Part shown: one piece after another, positions 1 through 7,848 of the stretch
How positions within the stretch are numbered: the first letter of the stretch is position 1
How the letters are laid out: each line of letters begins with the position of its first letter
Source: Brucella sp. 21LCYQ03
Lineage (GTDB): Bacteria; Pseudomonadota; Alphaproteobacteria; Rhizobiales; Rhizobiaceae
Length of the DNA: 64,000 nt
NCBI RefSeq assembly: GCF_023554105.1
Contig: NZ_JAMJWE010000019.1
Coordinates: 1 to 64,000 of the forward strand
Direction of reading: 5' to 3'
Made by a program: the position numbers and the translations under genes
The notes under the pieces: generated by a model
The model's database searches: none
The model's input: only the letters and a program-made list of their open reading frames with translations
What the model was told of the DNA's origin: nothing

Positions 1-62
1 CAACCTAAAGGAGGGGTACTTTTTGGACGCCGATAAGGGGTCCCGTTTAAACGCCGATTGAC
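1..62. mobile_element. End of an IS21-family insertion sequence
   Basis: The first 62 bases look like the outer end of an IS21-type element whose body lies left of the window. Read on the minus strand the end begins TGTCAATCGGCG and holds two spaced copies of an ATCGGCGT...CCCC unit about 22 bp apart, the multiple terminal repeats typical of IS21. The element would end with CA at 61-62. No transposase is inside the window, so the family is inferred from the end alone. Confidence 0.55.
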
Positions 63-664
63 ACTTGGATTTAGTTACCAATCTATCGTTTTCAAGACCC
101 TCACAATCACAATTCTAGGAAAACACAATGGACAGAACCGTGCCAGCAGGCGCGCCGCTTTTCCTTAACTTCATTGCACAGACGGGAGTCGGAAGCACAG
201 GCCACGCAGCCTATGACGTTATCTATGGTCACCATCAGGGACAGTTGCAGGCAGATCACCAGCATGTCGCTTGGCGAACTGATCGATGGGCAGGCTTCCT
301 TTACGAAACGCTTCAAACCGTCAGCATCCGGTTGAAACCAGTTCATCAGGAGCTTGGCTTGCGCGTTACGCAGGTCTTTGACCCTGATCTGCAAGATCAG
401 CCGTACCAAGTTCGGAAAGAGACTTGTCCAGGATTGGGCTTCGTTTCGGGTTCTTGCCGCCACCAAGGGCGTTTACAGGGGAGCTTACGAGGTGAGCCGA
501 GCTATTATCGGCGACCCGCTAACCATGCTCCTAAAATGGTCTTTTTCTCAGTGAAGCCAGTCTTGGATAGTTGCGCGACAAAAATCACTCTCTACAGCGT
601 GGAACTATTACAGCTTTAGGCTGTTGGACTGCTACGCAGGTCTTATGCGTAGGAGGAATTTCTC
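63..664. other. No convincing gene; open frames on both strands
   Basis: Two long overlapping open frames exist here (128-619 plus, 107-466 minus), but neither has a clear ribosome site or a family I recognise, and they are antisense to each other. The stretch may be a decayed gene next to the IS end. A good ribosome site (taggagg, about 650) belongs to the next gene. Confidence 0.4.
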
Positions 665-874
665 ATGAAAAAGGTGTCTCCTTCAGATGCGAGGCAAGGC
701 AAAGAAGGCAAACCCGTTCTTGTCGTACTGTTGGTTAGCCTTGCTGCTGCAGCACTCGTGTGGATCGGAGTTGAAATCTTTGGAAATGCCATAGAACCTG
801 AGGTGCCCTCAAATAGTGAGCGCTCGGTTCCGCCGACAATATCGGAACAAGTCCCTCCCGCTTCGGCAGAATGA
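665..874 (+). CDS. Small single-span membrane protein, function unknown
   Basis: A 69-residue protein with a charged N-terminus (about 18 residues), one hydrophobic segment at about residues 18-39, and a Pro/Glu/Ser-rich tail predicted to be outside the membrane. The start is well supported by AGGAGG about 9 bases upstream. It lies just before an ECF sigma factor, which suggests a place in the same stress cluster, but it does not resemble the anti-sigma factor NepR, which has no membrane span. I know no function for it. It could be a membrane-anchored envelope-stress peptide, which is a guess from layout only. Confidence 0.65.
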   Translation: MKKVSPSDARQGKEGKPVLVVLLVSLAAAALVWIGVEIFGNAIEPEVPSNSERSVPPTISEQVPPASAE

Positions 875-927
875 CCGCGTTGCCCCTTAGAGTAGACTGG
901 GGGTAGCTTAGTCTCAACTGGCGGAGA

Positions 928-953
928 GGAACGTAGGTCTGCGTTAGAGGTTT
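928..953 (+). promoter_or_regulatory. EcfG-type promoter before the first sigma gene
   Basis: GGAAC at 928-932 and GTTT at 950-953 are separated by exactly 17 bases, matching the alphaproteobacterial general-stress consensus GGAAC-N16/17-GTT. The sigma start is 26 bases downstream, so the sigma gene may drive itself or be driven by another EcfG sigma. Confidence 0.75.
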
Positions 954-978
954 CAGCCTATGAAGATGAAACAAGGCA

Positions 979-1470
979 ATGGATCAGCTTAACGGGTTTT
1001 CAGAAAAAGAGCTTCTCGAACATATCCAGGCACTTCGTAATTTTGCGCGGCGCTTTTATTCATCCCCTAGCGACATCGACGATCTCGTTCAGGAGACATT
1101 GACCAAAGCCTTGGGAAACGTCGAGAAGTTTCAACATGGCACCCAGCTGCGATCGTGGCTGTTCACAATCATGCGCAACACATTTTGTACCAAGTTCGGT
1201 ATGTCGAAGCGCGAGCACGTCAGCTTTGCTGGTGACGCAGCCCTCCAGGTTTCGGTACCTGCCGTCCAAGATTGGAAGGTCAGGGGATATGAATTGGAGA
1301 GGGCGCTCGCCCGTCTTTCCGAGGACCATAGGCAGGCGATTACGTTCGTGTTTGTGGATTGCATGAGTTACGAAGAAGCGGCTTCGCGGTGTGGATGCGC
1401 CTTGGGTACGATGAAAAGTCGCATAAACCGTGCCCGTTCGCAGCTCTGGACCGCCCTCAATAGCGAGTGA
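979..1470 (+). CDS. ECF sigma factor, EcfG-like
   Basis: A 163-residue sigma-70 family factor of the short ECF type. Region 2 occupies about residues 10-75 (DDLVQETLTKAL and the LRSWLFTIMRNTFC stretch), and region 4 about 100-155, with a helix-turn-helix that ends in GTMKSRINRARSQL. Size and motifs fit the EcfG group, which directs the general stress response in Alphaproteobacteria by recognising GGAAC/GTT promoters. Such a promoter lies just upstream. The usual partners NepR and PhyR are not in the window, so control may come from chromosomal copies. The gene converges on the response regulator at 1475-1873 with a four-base gap. The exact sigma subgroup is inferred. Confidence 0.9.
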   Translation: MDQLNGFSEKELLEHIQALRNFARRFYSSPSDIDDLVQETLTKALGNVEKFQHGTQLRSWLFTIMRNTFCTKFGMSKREHVSFAGDAALQVSVPAVQDWKVRGYELERALARLSEDHRQAITFVFVDCMSYEEAASRCGCALGTMKSRINRARSQLWTALNSE

Positions 1471-1474
1471 TCAC

Positions 1475-1873
1475 CTAATTCAGCGTCGTGTAAGTATCGT
1501 TCGCGAATAAAGCCGCGGCAATTTTTTCCAACTCGGTTGGCTTTTCGCAAAAAACAAAACCAGTAAATTTCACCGGGATTATCGAAGTGTCGTAGCTCGT
1601 CGCAAAGACAAATGGTATGTCCCCACGCTCCAATTCATCTGCTACAGGAAAGACCAATTCATCTCCTAGATGCACGTCCAGGATCGCCGCGTCGACAAAC
1701 GAAGTTTTTATCAACTCCAACGCGTCCTGGACATTGCCAGTCGGGCCTACGACAACAGCCCCAAGCTTTTGAAGCTTACGGCGGGTCTCGTCGGCAAGAA
1801 AATATTCGTCTTCGACGATGAGAACATGCTTGCCTTCAAAAAGGCGTAGATAGTTTGAGCTTTCCAAGATCAC
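1475..1873 (-). CDS. Single-domain response regulator receiver
   Basis: A 132-residue protein that is a receiver domain alone. The acidic pair is in the VEDE motif at residues 20-23, the phosphate-accepting aspartate is D66 in AAILDVHLG, and the conserved lysine sits in FCEKP near residue 111. It has no output domain, so it probably acts as a phosphate shuttle or sink for HWE kinases such as the two encoded further right. It lies tail to tail with the sigma gene. An EcfG-type box on the minus strand (2050-2074) lies about 180 bases before the start, so the regulator probably belongs to the stress regulon with a long leader. It is the only intact one of three such regulators in the window. Confidence 0.88.
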   Translation of the reverse strand: MILESSNYLRLFEGKHVLIVEDEYFLADETRRKLQKLGAVVVGPTGNVQDALELIKTSFVDAAILDVHLGDELVFPVADELERGDIPFVFATSYDTSIIPVKFTGFVFCEKPTELEKIAAALFANDTYTTLN

Positions 1874-2049
1874 CTCGCAGCAATTTTCGTATCTCTAGCC
1901 AGCTCCGGCAAACGAGGCAAGAACAAGCGGATGGGTCGACCACACGTTTTACGCAATTGTGTTTCCGGCTAAATCTGTTTCCGATAAGCCCAGTGCCACA
2001 GCTTCGGTGATGTAACACATTGACTTGCGGTCGATGGACGAGCGCCTCA

Positions 2050-2074
2050 AACAGGATCCCAAACTGATAGTTCC
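2050..2074 (-). promoter_or_regulatory. EcfG-type promoter, minus strand
   Basis: On the minus strand GGAAC (2070-2074) is followed after exactly 17 bases by GTT (2050-2052). The first intact gene downstream is the response regulator starting at 1873. A 23-residue open frame starts at 2020 in the leader but has no ribosome site, so I do not call it. Confidence 0.55.
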
Positions 2075-2157
2075 GGCGCCCCTACAATAAAACGTTGAAG
2101 CTAGAACTTCTCTTTCGTCTTAAAGTTCGCGAGCCCGCCAACTCCAAGGAGACACAC

Positions 2158-2935
2158 ATGAAGGCTCTCCGCTAACGCGACAAAGGCGATATTCGTTGCG
2201 ACAGCGTCACGGATCTTCATTTGATGGATGAGTATATTACGTTCATGGGAAAATGAGACATTCTCGGCCATTAATTCATGGGTGAGGTGGTTGAGGTTAA
2301 ATGGGACAATAAAAAGCTCAAAGTCGGCGACCGGGTCGTAGCCCCTCCACCATCTGTGGCGGCGAATGCCAGCACTGCCTAAAGGGCAACAGGTCACTCT
2401 GCGAAAAATCCAACCGTGAGGCCAAGTGCGACTAAGGCTTTCCTACCCGTCGCTGAAATGTTTTGGCTATCCTCACCTGACAGGTGTCTATACTGGTGGC
2501 GAGGCAAAAATTTGTTCGGCTGCCATACGCGAATGTTCCCTCATCATTATTTAGAACGGCATGACGGATGAGCAGGCCCTCATTCCTGGGTAATATTTTC
2601 CATGCGGTGCGGAGTCGCATGCCACGGCGTGCTTCGATGCGATCATTGGCAAGGTCAAGACCGCCACCTTGCTCGGCATAGACATCCCGCATGTGCTATG
2701 CACCGCAATCACTGCAGACGAGGTGAGATCGTTTCGATCCCCAGCATTTGCGGTGGTTTCCTTGACAAAATTCCGTTCGGTGCGGCGACGTAGAAGGGAC
2801 TGACGATCCGGACCGGCCAGACCCACGTCAATCATTACTCGCTCGATCTGCTAGGGCGCCTCGAGGAAGGCGAAATCGACCCGAGCCTTATCAAAGCCAT
2901 CGTGCCAGTCTCAAAAGCAAAACGCACTCGTCGTC
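2158..2935 (+). pseudogene. Decayed zinc alcohol dehydrogenase copy
   Basis: This is a broken relative of the intact dehydrogenase at 17443-18606. It starts at 2158 after AAGGA with MKALR then a stop, continues with GDIRCD, and later keeps GEVVEV, KLKVGDRVV, a QHCLKG zinc-loop piece, GGEAK and RTGQTHV plus EEGEIDPSLI. These pieces lie in different frames with several stops, and large parts including most of the NAD fold are missing. It cannot make a working enzyme. Its tail is directly followed by the promoter of the next gene. The matches show an ancient duplication or second copy of the stress-linked dehydrogenase. Confidence 0.8.
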
Positions 2936-2937
2936 AG

Positions 2938-2962
2938 GGAACTTTCAACGTTGGCTCGAGTT
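2938..2962 (+). promoter_or_regulatory. EcfG-type promoter for DUF892 gene
   Basis: GGAAC at 2938-2942, 17 bases, then GTTC from 2960. The DUF892 start codon is 36 bases downstream, a normal leader for this promoter class. Confidence 0.8.
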
Positions 2963-2997
2963 CGTGTCGGCCGAATTCAACAAAGAAGGACTAAAAC

Positions 2998-3498
2998 ATG
3001 GCTGAGAAGACACTGAACGACCTGTTCCTCGATACCCTCAAGGACATTTATTTTGCAGAAAAGCAGATCTTGAAAGCGCTTCCTAAAATGGCGCGTGCAT
3101 CGCAGTCTGAAGAAGGCAAGGCAGCATTCCTCAATCACAAGGACCAGACCGAGGGCCAGATCGAGCGCCTCCAGCAGGTGTTTGAACTCATCGGCAAGCC
3201 TGCGCGGGGTAAGACTTGCGAGGCTATTCAGGGCATCATCTCGGAAGGTGAGGAAATAATCGAGGAGTATAAGGGTTCCCCAGCACTTGATGCAGGGCTG
3301 ATATCTTCTGCGCAAGCCGTGGAGCACTACGAGATCGCCCGATATGGCACTCTGAAAAGCTGGGCTGGCCAGCTCGGTTTGAAGGACGTTATTCCGCTTC
3401 TGGACGCCAATCTCCAAGAAGAGCTGGAAACGGACGTATTGCTGACAAAGCTCGGTGATGCATCTGCCAATCCGAAGGGCGCCAAAAAAAGCACCTGA
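2998..3498 (+). CDS. Ferritin-like DUF892 (YciE/YciF family) stress protein
   Basis: A 166-residue protein of the DUF892 family, which folds as a ferritin-like four-helix bundle. It begins with the family hallmark TLNDLFLDTLKDIYFAEKQI and has the metal-ligand-like glutamates and histidines in HKDQTEGQIERL and AVEHYEIARYG. Members rise under osmotic and oxidative stress; the chemical role is unsettled. The ribosome site AGAAGGA precedes the ATG and an EcfG-type promoter lies just before it, so general-stress control is well supported. It is closely similar to the protein at 21683-22180 and more distantly to that at 23514-24023. The C-terminus is lysine-rich. Confidence 0.9.
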   Translation: MAEKTLNDLFLDTLKDIYFAEKQILKALPKMARASQSEEGKAAFLNHKDQTEGQIERLQQVFELIGKPARGKTCEAIQGIISEGEEIIEEYKGSPALDAGLISSAQAVEHYEIARYGTLKSWAGQLGLKDVIPLLDANLQEELETDVLLTKLGDASANPKGAKKST

Positions 3499-3510
3499 CG
3501 CTTACGGTCG

Positions 3511-3527
3511 AGCCGCGCAACGCGGCT
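3511..3527 (+). terminator. Weak hairpin after the DUF892 gene
   Basis: A seven-base-pair stem (AGCCGCG / CGCGGCT) with a three-base loop lies 12 bases after the stop codon. There is no T-run, so termination is uncertain. The rest of 3528-3775 shows no gene I can support. Confidence 0.35.
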
Positions 3528-3775
3528 TGGCCACACCCCTCAAATACACCGCAATTTGGAGGACAGTAGGGATCGACCGTAAGAGTGGATCTCGAAGCGA
3601 GCCTACGAGCTTTGGTAACAGGAAGGTCGCCTGATAAAAAAGAAGATGAGCGTTGGAATGCTATCAGTGCCGATTGGAAGATAAATTCAACGAAGGCCCA
3701 GATTATTCGGTAGATCACGCAAGGGATGACGAAGAATCCTGATGTAAACGAACCTATTTTTCGCAACGCCTCGCA

Positions 3776-4357
3776 TTACTGGACTGTGTGAAGAAACTCC
3801 TCAGCCGTCATAACATCGAGCTGTATCGAATACCGGTCCCTCAAGAGTTTCAAAGCAGCATCATGCGTTTCGTCCGTCCCACTGCAAATGGCGTCTGACA
3901 GAACCGTTACGTGATATCCAAGATCGATCGCACCAAGCACTGCGGCCAGCACACAGACATCCGTTTCTCCTCCCGACATGACCACCGATAACACCCTCTC
4001 GCGCTTCAAAAGTGCGTCGAGGCGACCATCGGTCCACGGACTGTAAGTGAGTTTGTCGAAGACACGCGCTGGAGGAATATGCCTTTGCAACGGGGGTAAG
4101 ACATCGACCAGGTCTCTGGGAAGCCGGGCGAGTGTCATCATGTCCCAATGCTTGTAATAATCCTGCCATACGCCGACCGCCTGTGATGCGGTTGTCGGCG
4201 GAACAAACCGCGTGAAAATAGTCTGCGCCGCAAATCGGCCGGCAATTTCATCGACCTGCGGCAGAACCTTGACCATCCAATCCACATGCCAAGGCGTATC
4301 CTCGTCAAACATCCGCTGCATATCAATGCATAGATGCAGCCAATTGGGAAACGTCAT
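3776..4357 (-). CDS. Cysteine hydrolase, isochorismatase family
   Basis: A 193-residue protein of the isochorismatase/nicotinamidase superfamily, counted from the ATG at 4357 (MTFPNWLHLCIDMQ). The catalytic aspartate is in LCIDMQRMF, and the nucleophile cysteine is in GGETDVCVLA; the lysine expected near DKLTYSP is present. These enzymes hydrolyse amides or related bonds; the substrate cannot be told. An upstream in-frame start at 4384 would overlap a terminator-like hairpin, so I prefer 4357. It follows the manganese catalase by about 60 bases on the same strand and may be partly co-transcribed from the EcfG-type promoter ahead of that gene. Confidence 0.85.
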   Translation of the reverse strand: MTFPNWLHLCIDMQRMFDEDTPWHVDWMVKVLPQVDEIAGRFAAQTIFTRFVPPTTASQAVGVWQDYYKHWDMMTLARLPRDLVDVLPPLQRHIPPARVFDKLTYSPWTDGRLDALLKRERVLSVVMSGGETDVCVLAAVLGAIDLGYHVTVLSDAICSGTDETHDAALKLLRDRYSIQLDVMTAEEFLHTVQ

Positions 4358-4382
4358 ATGTGGGGCTCCGTATCTTATCCGC

Positions 4383-4414
4383 AAGACCGGCGGGCGTTTG
4401 AGCCCGCCGGTCTT
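4383..4414 (-). terminator. Strong hairpin between catalase and hydrolase genes
   Basis: A 13-base-pair perfect stem (AAGACCGGCGGGC) with a six-base loop lies just after the catalase stop. There is little T-run on the minus strand, so it could attenuate rather than end transcription, or protect the catalase mRNA 3' end. Confidence 0.6.
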
Positions 4415-4416
4415 CG

Positions 4417-5343
4417 TCAGCGCGATTTCTTGTAGAGTTTTTCAGCTATTTCAAACATTTCTTCGGGCGAATAGTCCGGCGTGAAAGCAGAGGGTACGCC
4501 CACCAGCTGGTGGATCTTGCCACCTTCCGGCATACCATCAACGACCTCAAGCTCGCCCGGCGGATCAAGCGGCAGGGCAACTTCGCCATTGCCCCAGATG
4601 CCCGACATTTCCTTGTAGTCGTTGGGGCTGAAGGTGTAGAGGCGACGATGGGATCCCTCGTCGAGATACTTCTGGCATTCCGGAATGTTACCGAGCGGGA
4701 TGTTCGGGGTGGGCAGGAATTTCTTGACGTCTACTCCGGTGATTTTTTCCAGCGCCAGCGCATAAGCATGGGCATGCACCGAGCCGCGTACCAGCAAATA
4801 ACCGCAAACTTCGCGGCCGGTAGGATCGGAAAGCGTTTCATAGACCCTCAACTTGTGAAGCCGTGCGCCGCACTCGAGATGAAAATTGTGCAGCAGATCG
4901 ACGACTACATTTCCCGTGGTGGTGATGAAGTCATTATTCCAAGAAACGCCGTTGCTATTGACGGGCATTGCCCCGCCACCACCGGAAAGGAACGCCGCTG
5001 CAAGGCGAATATCTTTCATACCCTCCCAGGGTGCGTCTGAGATATCCCCGCCATCGCGAAGGTCGGCGTCGGGAATATCTGGACCGTTGTTAAGCATGGC
5101 AACCCCATTGCTGACCAACTCGACATGGCCGAGCTCCTCAGCGGTGATGCTGGCAACTAGGCTGTAGAACGGTCGGAGCTTTTCCTTCGAACGAAAGTTG
5201 AAGCTCTGGAACATATAATTCCCCAGCGTGGACATCTCTCCGTACTTGCCACCTAGAAGCTCTTGTAACGCCGCTGCGGCATTTGGATCGGCACGCTTGG
5301 GCGCTGGCAGCTCCGCTTGGAGCTTATCTACTCGCATGAACAT
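4417..5343 (-). CDS. Manganese catalase
   Basis: A 308-residue non-haem catalase that breaks hydrogen peroxide at a dimanganese centre. The ferritin-like core carries the ligand motifs ASITAEELGHVELV (about residues 65-78) and NFHLECGARLHKLRVYE, with the later RGSVHAHAYALALE histidines. Length and the proline-rich C-terminus (AFTPDYSPEEMFEIAEKLYK) fit the family. The start is followed by RVDKLQAELP, normal for alphaproteobacterial members. An EcfG-type promoter sits 32 bases upstream, making this a stress-regulon catalase. It leads a likely operon with the isochorismatase-family hydrolase. Confidence 0.93.
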   Translation of the reverse strand: MFMRVDKLQAELPAPKRADPNAAAALQELLGGKYGEMSTLGNYMFQSFNFRSKEKLRPFYSLVASITAEELGHVELVSNGVAMLNNGPDIPDADLRDGGDISDAPWEGMKDIRLAAAFLSGGGGAMPVNSNGVSWNNDFITTTGNVVVDLLHNFHLECGARLHKLRVYETLSDPTGREVCGYLLVRGSVHAHAYALALEKITGVDVKKFLPTPNIPLGNIPECQKYLDEGSHRRLYTFSPNDYKEMSGIWGNGEVALPLDPPGELEVVDGMPEGGKIHQLVGVPSAFTPDYSPEEMFEIAEKLYKKSR

Positions 5344-5374
5344 GGGTCAGTCCTTTCTATTGGAAGTCCGCACG

Positions 5375-5399
5375 AACAGGGGAGCAAGGCTAAAGTTCC
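5375..5399 (-). promoter_or_regulatory. EcfG-type promoter for manganese catalase
   Basis: Minus-strand GGAAC (5395-5399), 17 bases, GTTC (GTT at 5375-5377). The catalase ATG is 32 bases downstream. Confidence 0.82.
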
Positions 5400-5590
5400 A
5401 TGATAGCGCCTCGTAGCATTTTATTATTGGGTCGTCGGCGTGGTTTGACCTGCCAAGTGACCATTTACAGGGGGCGAGCACTGCCTGCTAGGGTGGCTCG
5501 CACGCAGTTCGATCAGCATGATTTTCACCAGCACAGCTCTGCACAAACAGAGGCAAAGTTGGAGATGATTGAGTTGCCCTCACCATTCAT

Positions 5591-6180
5591 TTAGGCTGCG
5601 CAAAACGTCTGCTCTAGAGTGGCGTGTACTGATGGCCTTTGTTCAGTTCGTGTGTTGCAAGCTTTGGATGTTACATGTCCTGCCGTCGCGGTCAAAAACC
5701 GGCTTGCAGCAAGGCCAGCGATGGCAGCGACGCCAAGGGAAACGAGAGGCTGCTTGCGGCCAAAGTCTTTAACTAGCCCGGCAATCTTCCAGGCTGCGGT
5801 CCTGAATGCCGTCGGAAAATGTCTTCATCGCGGTGCCAACGCTGCGCGCCAATTTGCACAGATCGCGATTGTCAACTTGTTCGAGTTCCTCTGCCACATC
5901 TGCGAATGCAGCGGCAACACTGCTCATCCTGCAGGCAATCCAAGTCTTCTGTCCCTCAATGGCTTGTTTGGCTTTTTCCGTTGCACCAGACAGCTAACAC
6001 CGCGCAAACTGCGGATGCAGAGCTAACAGCGTTGGATAGTTTTTGTTCGATATCGCCCGGCGTCGGGCCTTGTCCTGTCACTTGTTGAAGGGGCTTCCCT
6101 ACCAAGACCTGGGGCGGACCTTCCGGAGCGAAAGCCCTGATTTGTGTCATTAAACTGTCCCTTGAACGATCGGTCGTCAT
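5591..6180 (-). pseudogene. Frameshifted stress-type membrane protein
   Basis: Minus-strand reading starts at 6180 (MTTDRSRDSLMTQIRAF) and needs two frame changes, near 6010 and near 5775, to stay open to 5591. The joined product has a soluble N-terminus, a helical middle (ATEKAKQAIEG, then VAAAFADVAEELEQVD) and a hydrophobic C-terminal segment (VSLGVAAIAGLAASRFL). This layout resembles Hyphomicrobiales proteins with a C-terminal membrane anchor related to DUF3618-type proteins, but the family is a guess. As written it is broken. Confidence 0.6.
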
Positions 6181-6270
6181 GCGACCGCAGCTCGAGCCAA
6201 AAGAAATTCGGAAAGTCCCGAGGATGCCCCGATAATTGTTGAGTGTCTCGTGTGCGCGCGAAAAAGGAAA

Positions 6271-6295
6271 GGAACTATTCACTACTTCTCCGGTT
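6271..6295 (+). promoter_or_regulatory. EcfG-type promoter for small-gene cluster
   Basis: GGAAC at 6271-6275, 17 bases, GTT at 6293-6295. The next start codon on this strand is 6329. It could serve the three genes 6329-7275. Confidence 0.78.
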
Positions 6296-6328
6296 AGGAG
6301 CGCAAAATAGAAATGGTGGAGACTTATC

Positions 6329-6475
6329 ATGGGCATTACAACCCTAAGGCCCGGTGCTCCTAGCACAACGGACCAATCGCTGCGATTGGAAGGGCCGAAA
6401 GCAAAGCGCCCGCGCGGCTATCGCCTAGCCAGGGGCGATCCCGACACGAACCCGGACGCGGTCGGCGAAAAATAA
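6329..6475 (+). CDS. Small basic protein (48 residues), unknown
   Basis: A 48-residue reading frame below the usual length cut. It starts MGITTLRPGAPSTTDQ, continues with a basic Arg/Lys-rich middle (GPKAKRPRGYRLARGDP) and ends NPDAVGEK. A GGTGGAG ribosome site lies about nine bases ahead, and an EcfG-type promoter ends 34 bases ahead, so expression under stress is likely. It has no domain I know. The composition suggests a disordered, nucleic-acid-binding or desiccation-type small protein, which is inference only. Confidence 0.65.
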   Translation: MGITTLRPGAPSTTDQSLRLEGPKAKRPRGYRLARGDPDTNPDAVGEK

Positions 6476-6532
6476 TCAGGATTCGTCGCGTGAGAATAAT
6501 TCCGACGCCGGCAAAATCAAAGGAGATTGATT

Positions 6533-6724
6533 ATGGCAAACCCCGAAGACGACGCAAAAGGCCAATACGCACCGTCGCAAGCTGACCGAAGGGCGAGCGG
6601 CGCTGCGAGCGCCAAGCCCACGGTTATAACCGGTTCGGAAGATGCAACCATCCACCGCGATCCCCCGGGGAAGAAGTCTAAAAAGGACTTCGGCCTGAAA
6701 TATGATCCGGTCGACCGGAGCTAG
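6533..6724 (+). CDS. Small hydrophilic protein (63 residues), unknown
   Basis: Counted from the ATG at 6533, which has AGGAG eight bases ahead; an alternative TTG six bases earlier is less likely. The product (MANPEDDAKGQYAPSQ at its start) is strongly charged, lacks hydrophobic stretches and is probably disordered. It ends KKDFGLKYDPVDRS. It sits between another small stress-promoter gene and the DUF4142 gene with short gaps, consistent with one transcript. The composition recalls hydrophilin-like stress proteins, but there is no firm family. Confidence 0.65.
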   Translation: MANPEDDAKGQYAPSQADRRASGAASAKPTVITGSEDATIHRDPPGKKSKKDFGLKYDPVDRS

Positions 6725-6768
6725 GACGAGCCTCGCGGCGTGTGTTAGAACATAACAGGGGAAACACC

Positions 6769-7275
6769 ATGTCTACTCGAATGACCGGTGGGATCGCGCT
6801 ATGCCTTCTCTCCCTATTTTATCCGCTACACACCTCGGCCTTTGCACAGGATAACCGCAATCTAGTCTTTGCTCAAAAGGCGGCGACAATGAACAGGTTC
6901 GAGATCGAATCTGCCAAGCTTGCTTTAGCCCTGGGCAAAGACGCGTCGGCCAAAAAATATGCGCATGACATGATTGAGGATCACTCAAAGTCTCTAGTTG
7001 AGTTGGAGATGGCGGCGAGTGCCGAACGAGTGCTATTATCCAATGATCTCGACCCTGAGAGCTACAAGAAACTGCAAGCTTTAAGAGAGGCACCGGCGGC
7101 CGACTTCGACCAAGCCTATCTTTCGACGCAAGTTGCCGCACATGAAATTGCGGTCCAGCTGTTCATGACGTACTCAAAGGACGGGCCCGATGGTGCTCTA
7201 AAGAACTATGCAGGCCACACGCTTGGGACATTGCGGACTTACAACGTCCGAATCCACGGACTAACGAACAAGTGA
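6769..7275 (+). CDS. DUF4142 secreted ferritin-like protein
   Basis: A 168-residue protein from the ATG at 6769, preceded by AGGGGAAA. Residues 1 to about 24 form a signal peptide ending near SAFAQ. The mature part matches the DUF4142 pattern: FAQKAATMNRFEIESAKLA, then AKKYAHDMIEDHSKSLVEL, and a late AAHEIAVQLF helix. DUF4142 proteins are periplasmic or envelope helical bundles linked to stress and oxidation; their reaction is unknown. The position after two small stress-promoter genes suggests co-regulation. No terminator is visible right after it. Confidence 0.85.
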   Translation: MSTRMTGGIALCLLSLFYPLHTSAFAQDNRNLVFAQKAATMNRFEIESAKLALALGKDASAKKYAHDMIEDHSKSLVELEMAASAERVLLSNDLDPESYKKLQALREAPAADFDQAYLSTQVAAHEIAVQLFMTYSKDGPDGALKNYAGHTLGTLRTYNVRIHGLTNK

Positions 7276-7465
7276 ATTATTGTACGGCACTTCCTGTTTA
7301 GGCGACTTGGTAACAAAAGGACTCACATGGCGTTTCACACATAATTATGTAAATGGCACCCGCTCCCTACCCTCGGGCGTATCGTAATGTGGGCGGCGAT
7401 AGCACGCATAATCCAGAAGACGTTACGTACCGCAGGCCCAGAACCGACCGGCTCGCAAATCGCTT

Positions 7466-7842
7466 CTAATCACAAAGCGTGCGCAAGACATTTACCAACT
7501 GTGTAAGATCAGTGGGCTTGCCGAGATTGACTGCCTCGGAAAGAGCCGGTTCAGATGCCAACTCGGAAGGATGACTTGCGCTGGCAATTGCGTAGGGAAC
7601 TTCAAGCGCCCTTAGTTCAATCGCAACGGTGTGACGCGTTCCGACCCGAGACGAACGTCAATAACGGCAGCGTCGGGATGATCATGTCGGATAAGGTCGA
7701 GAGCATCGGCGACCGATCCGGCAGGACCTAGAACATCGTAGCTGGCGGCACGAAGCGCGGAGACCAGTTCTATAGCAAGAAACATTTCATCTCCGACGAC
7801 CAGGATACGTTTCTTGTATTCGATTGCTTTAGCTTCGCGCAT
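7466..7842 (-). pseudogene. Frameshifted response regulator receiver
   Basis: The first 76 residues from 7842 are a receiver start (KKRILVVGDEMFLAIEL) with the phosphate-accepting aspartate in AAVIDVRLGSE. Near 7625 the frame breaks; the rest continues in another frame (IELRALEVPYAIASAS, then NLGKPTDLTQLVNVL) to a stop at 7466. The usual acidic pair is altered, VVGDE where VVEDE is expected, which would weaken magnesium binding. It overlaps functionally with the HWE kinase that follows, from which it is separated by six bases. Confidence 0.75.
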
Positions 7843-7848
7843 TCAACC

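Noticed and set aside
107-619. Long open frames on both strands near the left edge
   Set aside because: They are antisense to each other, have no ribosome site and no family I know; I list the stretch as unassigned.
1836-2020. Small frames in the leader of the response regulator, including one of 23 codons
   Set aside because: No ribosome site; a NepR-like motif was looked for and not seen.
3585-3713. A 42-codon GTG frame (reads GRSPDKKEDERWNAISADWK) after the first DUF892 gene
   Set aside because: The composition is protein-like, but there is no ribosome site and no homology known to me; it may be a fragment.
4510-5040. Long plus-strand frame inside the catalase gene
   Set aside because: Shadow of the minus-strand manganese catalase, which has full family motifs.
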